Below, piece by piece: positions 16,973 through 26,060 of a DNA stretch of 64,000 nucleotides. This DNA comes from Campylobacterales bacterium (GTDB taxonomy: Bacteria; Campylobacterota; Campylobacteria; Campylobacterales; Sulfurimonadaceae): NCBI GenBank assembly GCA_016938175.1, contig JAFGVE010000016.1, forward strand, positions 23,173 through 87,172, given 5' to 3'. The notes beneath the pieces were generated by a model. That model did not search any database and had not been told where the DNA came from. It saw nothing but the letters and a program-made list of their open reading frames with translations. Positions within the stretch are counted from its first letter, which is position 1. Each line of letters starts with the position of its first letter. The position numbers and the translations under genes were made by a program.

Positions 16973-17719
16973 ATGAAATTTAGTGGAAAAAATGTTTTAG
17001 TCACTGGTTCAAGCCGTGGAATAGGTGCAGAAGTCGCAAAAACACTTGCAGGTTTTGGTTTAAAGGTATGGGTAAACTATAGAAGTGGTGCTGCTCAGGC
17101 TGATGCTGTAAAAGCAGAAATAGAAGCAGCAGGTGGAGTAGCCGCTGTAATTGGTTTTGATGTGAGTGATGAAGACGCTTTCGTTGATGCAATTAAGACC
17201 ATTGTAGATTGTGATGGAGAACTTGCTTATCTAGTAAATAATGCAGGAATTACAAATGATAAGTTGGCACTTCGTATGAAAACTGAAGAGTTTATGTCAG
17301 TTATAAACGCAAATCTCACATCATGTTTTATCGGCTGTAGAGAGTCTATGAAAGTAATGCGTAAAAAGAAGTTCGGTTCTGTTGTAAATATTGCTTCAAT
17401 TGTTGGTGAAACAGGTAACGCTGGACAGACAAACTATTCAGCTTCTAAAGGCGGAGTAATTGCAATGACTAAAAGTTTTGCTATTGAAGCGGCTAGTAGT
17501 GGAATTAGATATAACACTGTAACTCCAGGATTTATTGCAACTGAAATGACAGATGGATTAAGTGAAGATATAAAAAATTCTTTTACATCAAAAATTCCTA
17601 TGAATAGATTTGGAAACGCGAGTGAAGTTGCCGAAACAGTGGCATTTTTACTCTCTGATCACGCTAGTTACATTACTGGAGAGACACTCAAAGTTAACGG
17701 CGGAATGAATATGGCATAA
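16973..17719 (+). CDS. fabG: 3-oxoacyl-ACP reductase
   Basis: A 248-residue short-chain dehydrogenase that performs the NADPH-dependent first reduction of fatty-acid elongation. The cofactor loop is TGSSRGIG (residues 11-18), NNAG follows at 89-92, and the catalytic residues are Ser142, Tyr155 and Lys159 (YSASK). Its neighbours acpP, fabF and accA make the assignment firm over other SDRs. Confidence 0.95.
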   Translation: MKFSGKNVLVTGSSRGIGAEVAKTLAGFGLKVWVNYRSGAAQADAVKAEIEAAGGVAAVIGFDVSDEDAFVDAIKTIVDCDGELAYLVNNAGITNDKLALRMKTEEFMSVINANLTSCFIGCRESMKVMRKKKFGSVVNIASIVGETGNAGQTNYSASKGGVIAMTKSFAIEAASSGIRYNTVTPGFIATEMTDGLSEDIKNSFTSKIPMNRFGNASEVAETVAFLLSDHASYITGETLKVNGGMNMA

Positions 17720-17742
17720 TGGCTTGTTTAAGCTATTGTTGT

Positions 17743-17748
17743 TATAAT
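17743..17748 (+). promoter_or_regulatory. -10 box of acpP
   Basis: A TATAAT 31 bp before the acpP ATG, inside the 60-bp gap after fabG. It would give the abundant carrier protein its own transcript. Confidence 0.6.
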
Positions 17749-17779
17749 TACACGATTAAAATAAAACACAGGAGCTATA

Positions 17780-18007
17780 ATGGCACTTATCGATGATATT
17801 AAAGAAGTAGTAGTTGAGCAATTAAGCGTTAGCGCAGATGAGGTAAAAGAGGATGCGAAATTCGTAGAGGATTTAGGTGCTGATAGCCTTGATGTAGTTG
17901 AACTAGTAATGGCTTTAGAGGAAAAATTCGATATCGAAATCCCTGATGAAGAAGCAGAAAAAATCGCTACTGTAGCGGATGTTGTTGCTTATATAGAAAG
18001 CAAATAA
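17780..18007 (+). CDS. acpP: Acyl carrier protein
   Basis: A 75-residue acidic helical protein carrying growing acyl chains on phosphopantetheine attached to Ser36 in the motif [12 protein letters not shown]. Length and sequence are typical. It lies between fabG and fabF, has its own promoter and is followed by a hairpin terminator, which would let it be made in excess over its neighbours. Confidence 0.97.
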   Translation: MALIDDIKEVVVEQLSVSADEVKEDAKFVEDLGADSLDVVELVMALEEKFDIEIPDEEAEKIATVADVVAYIESK

Positions 18008-18030
18008 TTTTAGTAAATTAAAATTTAAAA

Positions 18031-18056
18031 GACCGAGAAAATCTCTCGGCTTTTAA
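18031..18056 (+). terminator. Terminator/attenuator between acpP and fabF
   Basis: Stem CCGAGA (18033-18038) with TCTCGG (18044-18049), a 5-base loop, then CTTTTAAAA. It lies within the fab cluster, so it likely lowers transcription into fabF relative to acpP. Confidence 0.65.
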
Positions 18057-18128
18057 AATATTTTTAGTGATAACTACTGCTAGTATTTCTTACTAAAAAT
18101 ATTTTTATAGATTGTATTGGAGAAGTAT

Positions 18129-19346
18129 ATGAGAAGAGTAGTAGTAACTGGTCTAGGAATGATTAACTCAGTTGGAAATGACAAAGAGACAGCGTTTAAA
18201 GCTATTTGTGCCGGTGAGTGTGGTATTGACGAAATCACAATATTTGATCCTTCAGAGTATGCTGTTAAAATAGCAGGTGAAGTAAAAGACTTTGATCCTG
18301 CGACTGTGATGTCTCCAAAAGAGGTGAAAAAAGCTGACAGATTTATTCATTTAGGTCTTAAAGCTGCTCAAGAAGCTATGGCAGACGCCAACTTACCTGA
18401 AGACACAGATATGACACGTTTTGGTATTAGTGCTGGTTCAGGTATTGGAGGACTTCCGTCAATTGAGAAAAACTCTATCATTTTAGACCAAAGAGGTCCA
18501 AGAAAAATATCTCCATTTTTTATTCCTGGTGCTTTAGTAAATATGCTTGGTGGCTTTGTGTCAATTGAACATGGTACACAAGGACCAAACCTCTCAAGTG
18601 TAACAGCTTGTGCAGCTGGTACGCATGCTATTAGCGAGGCTGCAAAAACTATTATCTGTAATGGCGCAGATAAGATGCTTGTAGTGTCTGCGGAATCTGC
18701 TGTGACAGGTGTTGGTATTGGTGGTTTTGCTGCGATGAAAGCACTTTCTACAAGAAATGAATCTCCAAAAACTGCATCTCGTCCATTTGATGCTGACCGT
18801 GACGGTTTTGTTATGGGTGAGGGTGCAGCAGCACTTATTTTAGAAGATTACGATTCAGCTGTTGCACGTGGAGCAAATATTTATGGTGAGATCATCGGTT
18901 TTGGTGAGAGTGGTGATGCAAATCATATAACAACTCCAAGCCTTGATGGTCCTGCTCGTGCAATGAAAGCAGCATATAAAATGGCAGGTGAACCAAAAAT
19001 TGATTATGTAAATGCTCATGGTACATCTACACCGATTAATGACAAAAATGAGACTGCAGCGGTAAAAGAACTTTTAGGTGGAAAAGAGAATTGTCCTCCA
19101 ATGAGTTCTATCAAAGGACAAATTGGTCACTGTCTTGGTGCTGCTGGTGGAATTGAAGCTGTTGTTTGTTTAATGGCTATGAGAGATGGTATTATCCCTC
19201 CAACTATTAACTATACAACACCTGATGAAAATTGTGATTTAGATTATGTAACTGAAGGTGCAAGAGAGGCTGAGCTAAACGTAACTATGAGTAATTCATT
19301 TGGTTTTGGCGGTACGAACGGCGTTTTAATTTTCAAAAAAATCTAA
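18129..19346 (+). CDS. fabF: Beta-ketoacyl-ACP synthase II
   Basis: 405 residues from the ATG at 18129; a frame extension to 18117 is rejected because the GGAG ribosome site lies inside it. FabF condenses malonyl-ACP with acyl-ACP in elongation. The catalytic triad is Cys161 (SVTACAAGTH), the histidine of NAHGTSTP and the histidine of GHCLGAAGG. It is separated from acpP by a hairpin and followed 14 bp later by accA. Confidence 0.96.
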   Translation: MRRVVVTGLGMINSVGNDKETAFKAICAGECGIDEITIFDPSEYAVKIAGEVKDFDPATVMSPKEVKKADRFIHLGLKAAQEAMADANLPEDTDMTRFGISAGSGIGGLPSIEKNSIILDQRGPRKISPFFIPGALVNMLGGFVSIEHGTQGPNLSSVTACAAGTHAISEAAKTIICNGADKMLVVSAESAVTGVGIGGFAAMKALSTRNESPKTASRPFDADRDGFVMGEGAAALILEDYDSAVARGANIYGEIIGFGESGDANHITTPSLDGPARAMKAAYKMAGEPKIDYVNAHGTSTPINDKNETAAVKELLGGKENCPPMSSIKGQIGHCLGAAGGIEAVVCLMAMRDGIIPPTINYTTPDENCDLDYVTEGAREAELNVTMSNSFGFGGTNGVLIFKKI

Positions 19347-19360
19347 ACTAAGGAGTTCCA

Positions 19361-20296
19361 TTGGCAACGTATTTAGATTTTGAGCAGAAGATAAAACATA
19401 TTCAAGAAGATATTATCTCTGCACAGGTACGTCACGACTATACTGCTGTTGAGAAGTTAACTGAGAATTTAGACAAAGAAGTAGAAAAGATATATAAAAA
19501 TCTATCTGACTTTCAAAAACTCCAACTTGCAAGACATTTAGACCGTCCTTATGCCCTTGATTATATTAACTTAATAGTAAGAGATGCTTACGAGATACAT
19601 GGTGATAGACACTTCCGTGATGATGCCGCTATAATCTGTTATATGGGTTATATTGGCGATGAAAAAGTTATGGTTATCGGTGAGCAAAAGGGTCGTGGAA
19701 CGAAAAACAAGCTCAAGCGAAATTTTGGTATGCCACATCCAGAAGGTTATAGAAAAGCACTTCGTGCAGCTAAACTTGCAGAAAAATTTAATATGCCAAT
19801 ATTAATGCTAGTAGATACTCCGGGTGCATATCCAGGTCTTGGTGCAGAAGAGCGAAATCAGAGTGAAGCTATTGCTCGTAACCTTTTAGAACTCGCAGAG
19901 ATTAATACACCTACCATATCTGTTGTGATTGGTGAAGGTGGCTCTGGTGGTGCACTTGCAATTGGTGTAGCAGATAGATTCGCTATGATGCGTTACTCTG
20001 TCTTTAGTGTTATTTCTCCAGAGGGTTGTTCTGCTATTTTATGGAATGATCCTAAAAAAGTTGAATCTGCAACAAACGCAATGAAAATTACGAGTGCAGA
20101 TTTAAAAGAGTTAGGACTGATTGATGACATTATCAATGAACCACTTATTGGTGCGCACCGTGCAAAAGAAGCAGCAGCGGATGCTATTAAAGAGTATTTT
20201 TTGGAGCAGTTACAAGTGCTTAAAGGAATGAGTCAAGAAGAACGTATGGAGCAACGCTATACGAAACTTGTTGCACCTGGAGCATTTTTAGAGTAG
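19361..20296 (+). CDS. accA: Acetyl-CoA carboxylase carboxyltransferase subunit alpha
   Basis: A 311-residue alpha subunit of the carboxyltransferase that makes malonyl-CoA together with AccD. The crotonase-type core includes [27 protein letters not shown] and the oxyanion glycines [12 protein letters not shown]. The start is a TTG preceded by AAGGAG. It is the last gene of the fab cluster and its stop codon lies within a terminator stem. accD and accBC are not in the window. Confidence 0.96.
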   Translation: MATYLDFEQKIKHIQEDIISAQVRHDYTAVEKLTENLDKEVEKIYKNLSDFQKLQLARHLDRPYALDYINLIVRDAYEIHGDRHFRDDAAIICYMGYIGDEKVMVIGEQKGRGTKNKLKRNFGMPHPEGYRKALRAAKLAEKFNMPILMLVDTPGAYPGLGAEERNQSEAIARNLLELAEINTPTISVVIGEGGSGGALAIGVADRFAMMRYSVFSVISPEGCSAILWNDPKKVESATNAMKITSADLKELGLIDDIINEPLIGAHRAKEAAADAIKEYFLEQLQVLKGMSQEERMEQRYTKLVAPGAFLE

Positions 20297-20316
20297 TCTG
20301 AACTACTCTTCTTTTA
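20291..20316 (+). terminator. Terminator after accA
   Basis: Perfect 7-bp stem GAGTAGT (20291-20297) and ACTACTC (20302-20308) with loop CTGA, followed by TTCTTTTATT. It overlaps the accA stop codon and separates it from the convergent exonuclease gene. Confidence 0.75.
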
Positions 20317-21111
20317 TTCTTCTTCTTTAGGTAGAAGAGGGTCAAATTTTGGTCTTTTAAGTCTAGCCCCCTCTCTTGAAAATTTTATTAAATCCTCTAC
20401 ATTATTGAGTGTCTCTTTACACTCTTGAAGTGCCATAATAAAAAGATGATATGTAGTGATGACATCACTCATTGCTCTGTGATGCGTGGCAGTTGGATTA
20501 AGGTGTAAAAACTCATTAAGGTATGATAATCCGTATCTATAAGAGACTATAGTTCTTTCCGCTAAAGCAAGTGAGCAAAGTGCTCTATTGTAGAGTGGAG
20601 GAAGTCCAACTTTTTGCATACTTCCTGAGATGAAGTTATAGTCAAATTTCACATCATGTGCTACAAATACTGAGTCTTGTAAAAAAAGTCTAAATTCACA
20701 CATGACGGTTTTAAGGTCTGGTGCATCAAGTGTATCTTCTTGAGATATTCCTGTTATTTCGGTAATGTGTGGATTAATCTCTTTTACATATACCAAAGAT
20801 TCATATCTATCGATAATTTCGCCATTTTTTACTTTAAGTGCTGCAATTTCAATTATTTGATGTTTCTCTAGTTTAGAACCATTAGTTTCTATATCTACTA
20901 TACAAAACTCAGCATCTTCAAGTTTTATATACTTTGTATCAAAAAAGTAGTAGCCTTGTTTTTTGACGATATTGAGTCCTTGAGCACTTGAAAGTGCCAA
21001 AAAAAGGTCGAGACTTTCATCTATTTGAGATTTAAGGACTTCCATTGGCAGACCACGTGTTGCAAGTCTGTTAACACTTTTTGCATCAAGAGGGAAATCT
21101 TTATTGAGCAT
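20314..21111 (-). CDS. DnaQ-family 3'-5' exonuclease
   Basis: 265 residues from the ATG at 21111; an upstream ATG at 21171 would overlap trpF by 71 bp and is less likely. The DEDDh exonuclease motifs are FCIVDIETNGS (ExoI), VFVAHDVKFDYNF (ExoII) and ATHHRAMSDVITTYHLF (ExoIII). About 75 extra residues precede the nuclease core (DAKSVNRLATRGLPMEVL). It resembles the proofreading epsilon subunit of DNA polymerase III. Whether it proofreads or acts in repair or RNA trimming cannot be told. It is the last gene after rpe-trpF. Confidence 0.88.
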   Translation of the reverse strand: MLNKDFPLDAKSVNRLATRGLPMEVLKSQIDESLDLFLALSSAQGLNIVKKQGYYFFDTKYIKLEDAEFCIVDIETNGSKLEKHQIIEIAALKVKNGEIIDRYESLVYVKEINPHITEITGISQEDTLDAPDLKTVMCEFRLFLQDSVFVAHDVKFDYNFISGSMQKVGLPPLYNRALCSLALAERTIVSYRYGLSYLNEFLHLNPTATHHRAMSDVITTYHLFIMALQECKETLNNVEDLIKFSREGARLKRPKFDPLLPKEEE

Positions 21112-21685
21112 TTTTGATGAACTCTTCGACTTTCGTTTTATCTTTGATACCGTGAGACTTTTCAACGCCACTACTTACATCAACACCATAAAAGCCATAC
21201 TCTTTTAATGAAGCTACATTTTGGGCTGTTAGTCCACCTGCTAGAATTATCTTAGAACAATCCACTCCATCAAACCATTCAATGTTAATGCGTTTTCCAG
21301 AGCCACCATACGCTTCACAGTAAGCATCAATAAGTCTATAAGAGTCACTGTAGAGCTGAACATCTTGAGGTGACTGTGCACGAACAACCCTAATGAAAGG
21401 GATGTCTAAATAATTTGTAATATTTTCGTCTGCATCAAAGTGCAGTTGTGCAAGTGTTGCAGTACTTTCTTTACACATATCATTTATTGTTTGTACATCT
21501 TCATTTACGAATAGGGCCACTTTTTCTATAAAAGGAGGAAGTCGTTTGATAATATTGTGAGCATTTTTTGGCGAGATATAGCGTGGTGACTCTTTATAAA
21601 ATACAAAGCCAAGAGCATCTGCTCCTGCATTGATTGCGTCTATAGCATCTTCATAGGAGGTTATGCCGCAGATTTTTGTACGCAT
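21101..21685 (-). CDS. trpF: Phosphoribosylanthranilate isomerase
   Basis: A 194-residue TIM-barrel enzyme of tryptophan synthesis. The N terminus RTKICGITSYEDA carries the catalytic cysteine (KICG), DALGFVFYKESPRYI follows, and GVDVSSGVEKSHGIKD forms the phosphate site. No other trp gene is nearby. It overlaps rpe by one base and the exonuclease by 11, so the three are translationally coupled. Confidence 0.94.
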   Translation of the reverse strand: MRTKICGITSYEDAIDAINAGADALGFVFYKESPRYISPKNAHNIIKRLPPFIEKVALFVNEDVQTINDMCKESTATLAQLHFDADENITNYLDIPFIRVVRAQSPQDVQLYSDSYRLIDAYCEAYGGSGKRINIEWFDGVDCSKIILAGGLTAQNVASLKEYGFYGVDVSSGVEKSHGIKDKTKVEEFIKNAQ

Positions 21686-22329
21686 TAGATTTGGAGACTC
21701 TCTATTGCAGCTTTTCTGTCTTGATGATTAAAAACATAAGAACCAGCGACGACTATATCTACTCCTACCTCTTTAAGTACTACTACATTTTTATCACTTA
21801 CTCCACCATCAACTTCTATGAGGCAGTTTGGATTTATTTTTTTTCTCATCTCATTTAGGCGAGCGGCTTTTTTTATTACTGTATCTATAAAAGATTGTCC
21901 ACCAAAACCGGGATTTACACTCATCAGTAGTACCATGTCTAAGTCTTGTAGAAGAAACTCTATAGATTCCGGTGGTGTATGAGGATTGAGTACAATTGCA
22001 GGTTTGATACCTAAAGAACGAATTTTTTGAATAAGCCTATGCGGATGCTTCTCTTCTTCTATATGAAATGAGATATATTCAGGTTTTAAAGGAGCAAAAA
22101 GTTCAACAAAAAAAGTATTGTTTTCGACCATAAGGTGAATATCTAAAGGTTTTGTAGCAGCTTTAGCTATTGAAGAGACAACTACTGGACCAATAGTTAA
22201 ATTAGGTATAAAGTGTCCATCCATTACATCCACATGAACAAGGTCACATCCCGCATTACAAATCTCTTCAACATCACGCTGTAGATTTCCAAAGTCTGCA
22301 GAGAGAACACTTGGTGCTACTTTCATCAT
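21685..22329 (-). CDS. rpe: Ribulose-phosphate 3-epimerase
   Basis: A 214-residue TIM-barrel metalloenzyme interconverting ribulose-5-phosphate and xylulose-5-phosphate in the pentose phosphate pathway. Family signatures are APSVLSADFGNL, HVDVMDGHFIPNLTIGP, MSVNPGFGGQSFI and IEVDGGVSDKN. Two adjacent ATGs (MMKV) could start it; the difference is one residue. First gene of the rpe-trpF-exonuclease group. Confidence 0.95.
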   Translation of the reverse strand: MMKVAPSVLSADFGNLQRDVEEICNAGCDLVHVDVMDGHFIPNLTIGPVVVSSIAKAATKPLDIHLMVENNTFFVELFAPLKPEYISFHIEEEKHPHRLIQKIRSLGIKPAIVLNPHTPPESIEFLLQDLDMVLLMSVNPGFGGQSFIDTVIKKAARLNEMRKKINPNCLIEVDGGVSDKNVVVLKEVGVDIVVAGSYVFNHQDRKAAIESLQI

Positions 22330-22373
22330 TTTTATGCCTTTTATGTTTTTGCAATTATAAAAAAAAGTAGCTT

Positions 22374-23768
22374 TTATCTTGTTAAGAAGAAAAGAAACTT
22401 CTCTTGGTTAAAGAGAAGGTCGACCTGTACTCCTTTTTTTCCTTCAATTATTTCCATTAAACTCTCTATATTTGGGTAGGTCCTTGGAAGTGTTATATCT
22501 ACATTTATATTGTGGTCACCAAGAAGTGTTTTTACTTTTCCTCCAACAATATTTACAAGCTCGGCTAAGGTGTCAAGAACAAGTTCAATATCTTGTGTAC
22601 TTTCGCCTATTAGCAGTTCACAGGCTTTTTTTGCAATCCCAAGTGGAAAAACAAGAACTACCATTCCATCTAAGTCACCATAGTATCCAATTGAACTTCC
22701 TATCATATCATCTGTATTTTTAATTGTAATTTCTTGAATTTGTACATCGCTTTTCACTGCTTTTGCATTCGTCATCATTTCTATAGTTGCTACAGTTGCA
22801 TCGATGAAGTTTGGCAATTCAGATACAGTTGCTTTGTTGAGCATACGTTTAGATTTTACCACTGCCGCACTGCTTGCACCAAGCTCTTCTAAGAGCTCTT
22901 TGTTTTTGAGAATATCATCCATTTGAGGGAAAAACATGATTCCAGAGTCTTCAAGCGTTTCTTTGAAAGATTTCGGTGTTTTTTCAAAAGTCATACCGAC
23001 AAAACAGATAGTAGCGTTGTATTCTGCAGCTGAAGAGGCCAGTTTTGAGAAAAAGTTTAGGGCATGAATATTCATACTAACAACTTTATAACAATCAAAA
23101 ATAAAAAGACGAAAGCCTACGTTTAGAGAGTTGTTATGGTAGGCGATATTGAATGTATCGCTAATATCTGTATCTAAAAAGGATGTAAGGGTATAAATAA
23201 TTGCGTTTCCTGTTACACGTGTTGCAACACTTTGCCCCATTTGTCCTAAATAGGTGTCTGTAATAATTTCATCATAAGCATTTTCGGCTTCAGATTTTTG
23301 GGAAAATTCCTCGTACGTTTGTGTAACAATAGGATTATGCCCATTATCATGAAGTTCAATTGCCATAGCTGCACGTTGGGATTTGTCTTCGCTGTAGAGG
23401 AGCACATTTTTATTTTTATTTTTATAGCTTGATGCAAAGAGAGAGGCAATCTCCTGCGTTTGAAAAAGTGAGAAGTTGAGCTCATTATTATAGAACTTGA
23501 GTATTGTTTGATACTTTTTAGAATCATAGTCACAAAAACCTACTGTTGCCTGGGTTTGTGCACGGACTTTTTTAAACATCTTTACAAAAGCATCAAGCCC
23601 GTTTCTGTTAAAGAAAATAACTTTTTTCAATGAAACAAGTATCATCACTGCGTTATTATTGATTGTAGCTTCTATATCTTCTATACTCAGATGTGTTGCA
23701 CTCTCATTTCCATCGAGAAAACCTTGCGGATGAAAAACTCCGATTCCGTTTTTAACTACTGCTCTCAT
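22374..23768 (-). CDS. Multidomain STAS / pseudo-receiver / CheX protein
   Basis: A 464-residue cytoplasmic protein. The first ~100 residues look like a STAS domain (VFHPQGFLDGNES, then MILVSLKKVIFFNRNGLDAFVKMF). Residues ~118-185 look like a degenerate receiver (NVLLYSEDKSQRAAMAIEL). A second STAS-like stretch (FRLFIFDCYKVVSMNIHALNFF) runs to about 290. The C-terminal ~150 residues resemble the CheX/CheC phosphatase, keeping the E-x-x-N motif in AELVNIVGGKVK. CheX removes phosphate from CheY. It overlaps an HDOD gene by 4 bp, so the pair may form a chemotaxis or surface-behaviour adaptor. CheX is the firmest part; the other domains are fold-level guesses. Confidence 0.7.
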   Translation of the reverse strand: MRAVVKNGIGVFHPQGFLDGNESATHLSIEDIEATINNNAVMILVSLKKVIFFNRNGLDAFVKMFKKVRAQTQATVGFCDYDSKKYQTILKFYNNELNFSLFQTQEIASLFASSYKNKNKNVLLYSEDKSQRAAMAIELHDNGHNPIVTQTYEEFSQKSEAENAYDEIITDTYLGQMGQSVATRVTGNAIIYTLTSFLDTDISDTFNIAYHNNSLNVGFRLFIFDCYKVVSMNIHALNFFSKLASSAAEYNATICFVGMTFEKTPKSFKETLEDSGIMFFPQMDDILKNKELLEELGASSAAVVKSKRMLNKATVSELPNFIDATVATIEMMTNAKAVKSDVQIQEITIKNTDDMIGSSIGYYGDLDGMVVLVFPLGIAKKACELLIGESTQDIELVLDTLAELVNIVGGKVKTLLGDHNINVDITLPRTYPNIESLMEIIEGKKGVQVDLLFNQEKFLFFLTR

Positions 23769-24562
23769 TGAATCTCCATCACTTCCATAAACTCTGAATA
23801 GATACTCTCTACGTATTCGATTTGAAAATCTATAAAATCATTAAGTCCTGCTTGAACATAAGGTGACTTTGAGAGTGTAAAAAATAAAAGCAGATGCATC
23901 CATTTACCAAGCAAGTTTATCTGTTCGTCATCTGAAGGTTTTATCCCTGAAGCTGCTTGAACTATTTGTGCAGTTTTTGGATCCATTTCCCATTTATGCG
24001 CAATCTTTTCTGAAATATCAAAAAGGTCTGTTTCACATAATCTTTTTAAAATAGTGTTGAGGTCAATTGCGTTTACACTGCGTAAGAGATTCACATCATC
24101 GATTTTTTCATTAAATAGTGCTTCACTCACAATAATACTTGCTGGAAGTAGAGCAATAGAACTTTCTATTTCTTTATCTTCTATCGCAAGGTGTTTAAGA
24201 ATTTTTTGCCAATTAGCAGTGAGCTCTGCTTGAAGGTTGTAAAAAGAGCTTTTTGTTAATCTAAAAAGTTTCCATTTATCTGGAGAGAGAAGTGTAAGCA
24301 TATAGTTGTAGACTGCTTGTTGTGATTTTGCAACACCCAGAATACCAAAGATTTGCGATATATCACTCACTTCATGTCTAAAACCAAAGATTGGTTTGTT
24401 TACAATATTTTTAAGATACGCATTGAGTGCCAAATCTTCTTTTGCACTTGTCGCGGCCTTAGTAAGGTCTTGGGCATTGAGATGACGCAATGTTGTCTGA
24501 AGTGCTTGAGGTGCAGGCGGGATTCTTTCTATGAATGCATTTATTTTATCTGGTGTTATCAA
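23765..24562 (-). CDS. HDOD-domain protein
   Basis: A 265-residue, all-helical protein whose N-terminal two-thirds fits the HDOD family: IERIPPAPQALQTTLRHL, then AYLKNIVNKPIFGFRHEVSDISQIFGILGV. HDOD domains lack the metal-binding HD pair and usually serve as signalling scaffolds in bacterial motility and c-di-GMP pathways. The ATGA overlap with the downstream STAS/CheX gene implies coupled synthesis, probably as partners. No enzymatic motif is seen. Confidence 0.7.
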   Translation of the reverse strand: MITPDKINAFIERIPPAPQALQTTLRHLNAQDLTKAATSAKEDLALNAYLKNIVNKPIFGFRHEVSDISQIFGILGVAKSQQAVYNYMLTLLSPDKWKLFRLTKSSFYNLQAELTANWQKILKHLAIEDKEIESSIALLPASIIVSEALFNEKIDDVNLLRSVNAIDLNTILKRLCETDLFDISEKIAHKWEMDPKTAQIVQAASGIKPSDDEQINLLGKWMHLLLFFTLSKSPYVQAGLNDFIDFQIEYVESIYSEFMEVMEIQ

Positions 24563-24683
24563 AATCTACTACTTTTTGTTATAATGTCCTATATTCTATC
24601 TCTATGAATATAAAAAAAATATAAAGTTGCATTCTATAAACGCAAAGATGTATGACTTAAGTTCAAGTTTTGCTTTTATTTGG

Positions 24684-24689
24684 TATAAT
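24684..24689 (+). promoter_or_regulatory. -10 box of rpmB
   Basis: TTTGGTATAAT: a perfect TATAAT 34 bp before the rpmB ATG at 24724. Confidence 0.6.
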
Positions 24690-24723
24690 CCGCAACTTTA
24701 AATATCATTCCAAGGATACTCAG

Positions 24724-24912
24724 ATGGCAAGAAAATGTGCTATTAGTGGCAAAGGCCCAATGAGTGGGAACAATGTTTCTCACGCTAAAAACAGAACTAA
24801 ACGTCGTTTTTTATTAAACTTAAGAACTGTACGTATCACGTTAGAAGATGGTACAACTAAAAAGGTAAAGATCTCTGCTAGAGAGCTTCGTACACTTAAG
24901 AAAAATTCTTAA
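24724..24912 (+). CDS. rpmB: 50S ribosomal protein L28
   Basis: A 62-residue basic ribosomal protein, [21 protein letters not shown], typical of L28. I set the start at 24724, just after AAGGATACTC; the frame extends further upstream to 24670 but runs over the promoter. It is followed 17 bp later by a potassium channel gene. Confidence 0.96.
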   Translation: MARKCAISGKGPMSGNNVSHAKNRTKRRFLLNLRTVRITLEDGTTKKVKISARELRTLKKNS

Positions 24913-24929
24913 GACCTAGGGATTAACTT

Positions 24930-26060
24930 ATGAATCTTCTTGTTAGGATTCGTAAATTTCTAAATTGGGAGACATCTCCCAAACCTGCACCAAAACTTCT
25001 TCCCCCAATATACCCACAGCTTAAGGCTTTCCGTCTTCCGTTAATTTTAACTGTATTTGTAATGCTACTCGGTACCATAGGTTACATGATTATTGATGGT
25101 TTTACCATTATGGATGCTATATACCAAACAGGTGTCACGTTTACAACAGTTGGTTTTGGAGAGATTGCTCCTATTTCTGATGCAGGGAGAATTTTTACTA
25201 TTACCCTTATTATTGCGGGTTTTGCAGTTTTTTCAAGTGCAGTGGGTATTTTAGTTGCGGAGTTAAATAAAGGTACAATTATCTCAATACTTAAGGAGAG
25301 AAGAATGTTATACAAAATTGCCAGACTCAAAAAACACTTTGTTGTCTGTTATCATAATGACTATACTGTAGAAGTGACACAGCAATTGCGTAAAAATCAT
25401 ATTCCCTTTGTTGTCATAGACCCAAGACCAGAGATACATGAGTGGGCACTTGAAAATAAGTATCCACATTATTTACATGGTGAACCTCATGCTGAACTTG
25501 CAATGTTAAAAGCACATCTCTCTTCTGCGAAAGGTCTTATAACACTTTCGAATTCTATCGCTGATAATATTGCGATAATTGCGTCGGTAAGGCTTTTTGA
25601 AAAAGAGCATGATTTGCCAAGACCTTATTATGTTATATCTTCTGCTGAGAGTATGAGTGATGTTGAAAAGCTCAAAAAACTCGGGGCAGATACTGTTGTC
25701 GCACCGACTAAACTAACTGCACAAAGAATCAGTGCGATGGCGGCACGTCCAGATATGGAAAACTTACTTGAAGAGTTTTTATATAAGAGTGATAATCCTT
25801 TAAATATGGAAGAGATTGAGGTGCCACGTTATAGTTGGGCAGTTCTGAAAAAACTCAAAGAGACACATGTTCGTGAAATAGCAAATACATCAATAGTGGG
25901 TATAACAAAAAAAGATGGGAAATTTATTAGTATGCCACGTGGTGATGTTTTGATTACAAGTGAGTGTAAATTACTTGTAATAGGTACACGTAATGGTATC
26001 AAAACAACAAGAGACTTAATGAGAAAAAGGATAAAACCTAAGGAGATTAAATTTGTATAA
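24930..26060 (+). CDS. Two-helix potassium channel with RCK domains
   Basis: 376 residues. After a cytoplasmic N terminus come a helix (about 36-55), a pore loop with the K+ filter TTVGFGE, and a second helix (about 88-108). This is a KcsA/MthK-like pore followed by an RCK regulatory region: RCK-N at about 125-245, then a C-terminal RCK/TrkA-C part. The usual nucleotide-binding glycine motif of RCK-N is replaced by FVVCYHNDYTVEVT, so NAD binding is doubtful. It probably mediates regulated K+ flux. Its end overlaps argJ by 8 bp. Confidence 0.88.
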   Translation: MNLLVRIRKFLNWETSPKPAPKLLPPIYPQLKAFRLPLILTVFVMLLGTIGYMIIDGFTIMDAIYQTGVTFTTVGFGEIAPISDAGRIFTITLIIAGFAVFSSAVGILVAELNKGTIISILKERRMLYKIARLKKHFVVCYHNDYTVEVTQQLRKNHIPFVVIDPRPEIHEWALENKYPHYLHGEPHAELAMLKAHLSSAKGLITLSNSIADNIAIIASVRLFEKEHDLPRPYYVISSAESMSDVEKLKKLGADTVVAPTKLTAQRISAMAARPDMENLLEEFLYKSDNPLNMEEIEVPRYSWAVLKKLKETHVREIANTSIVGITKKDGKFISMPRGDVLITSECKLLVIGTRNGIKTTRDLMRKRIKPKEIKFV

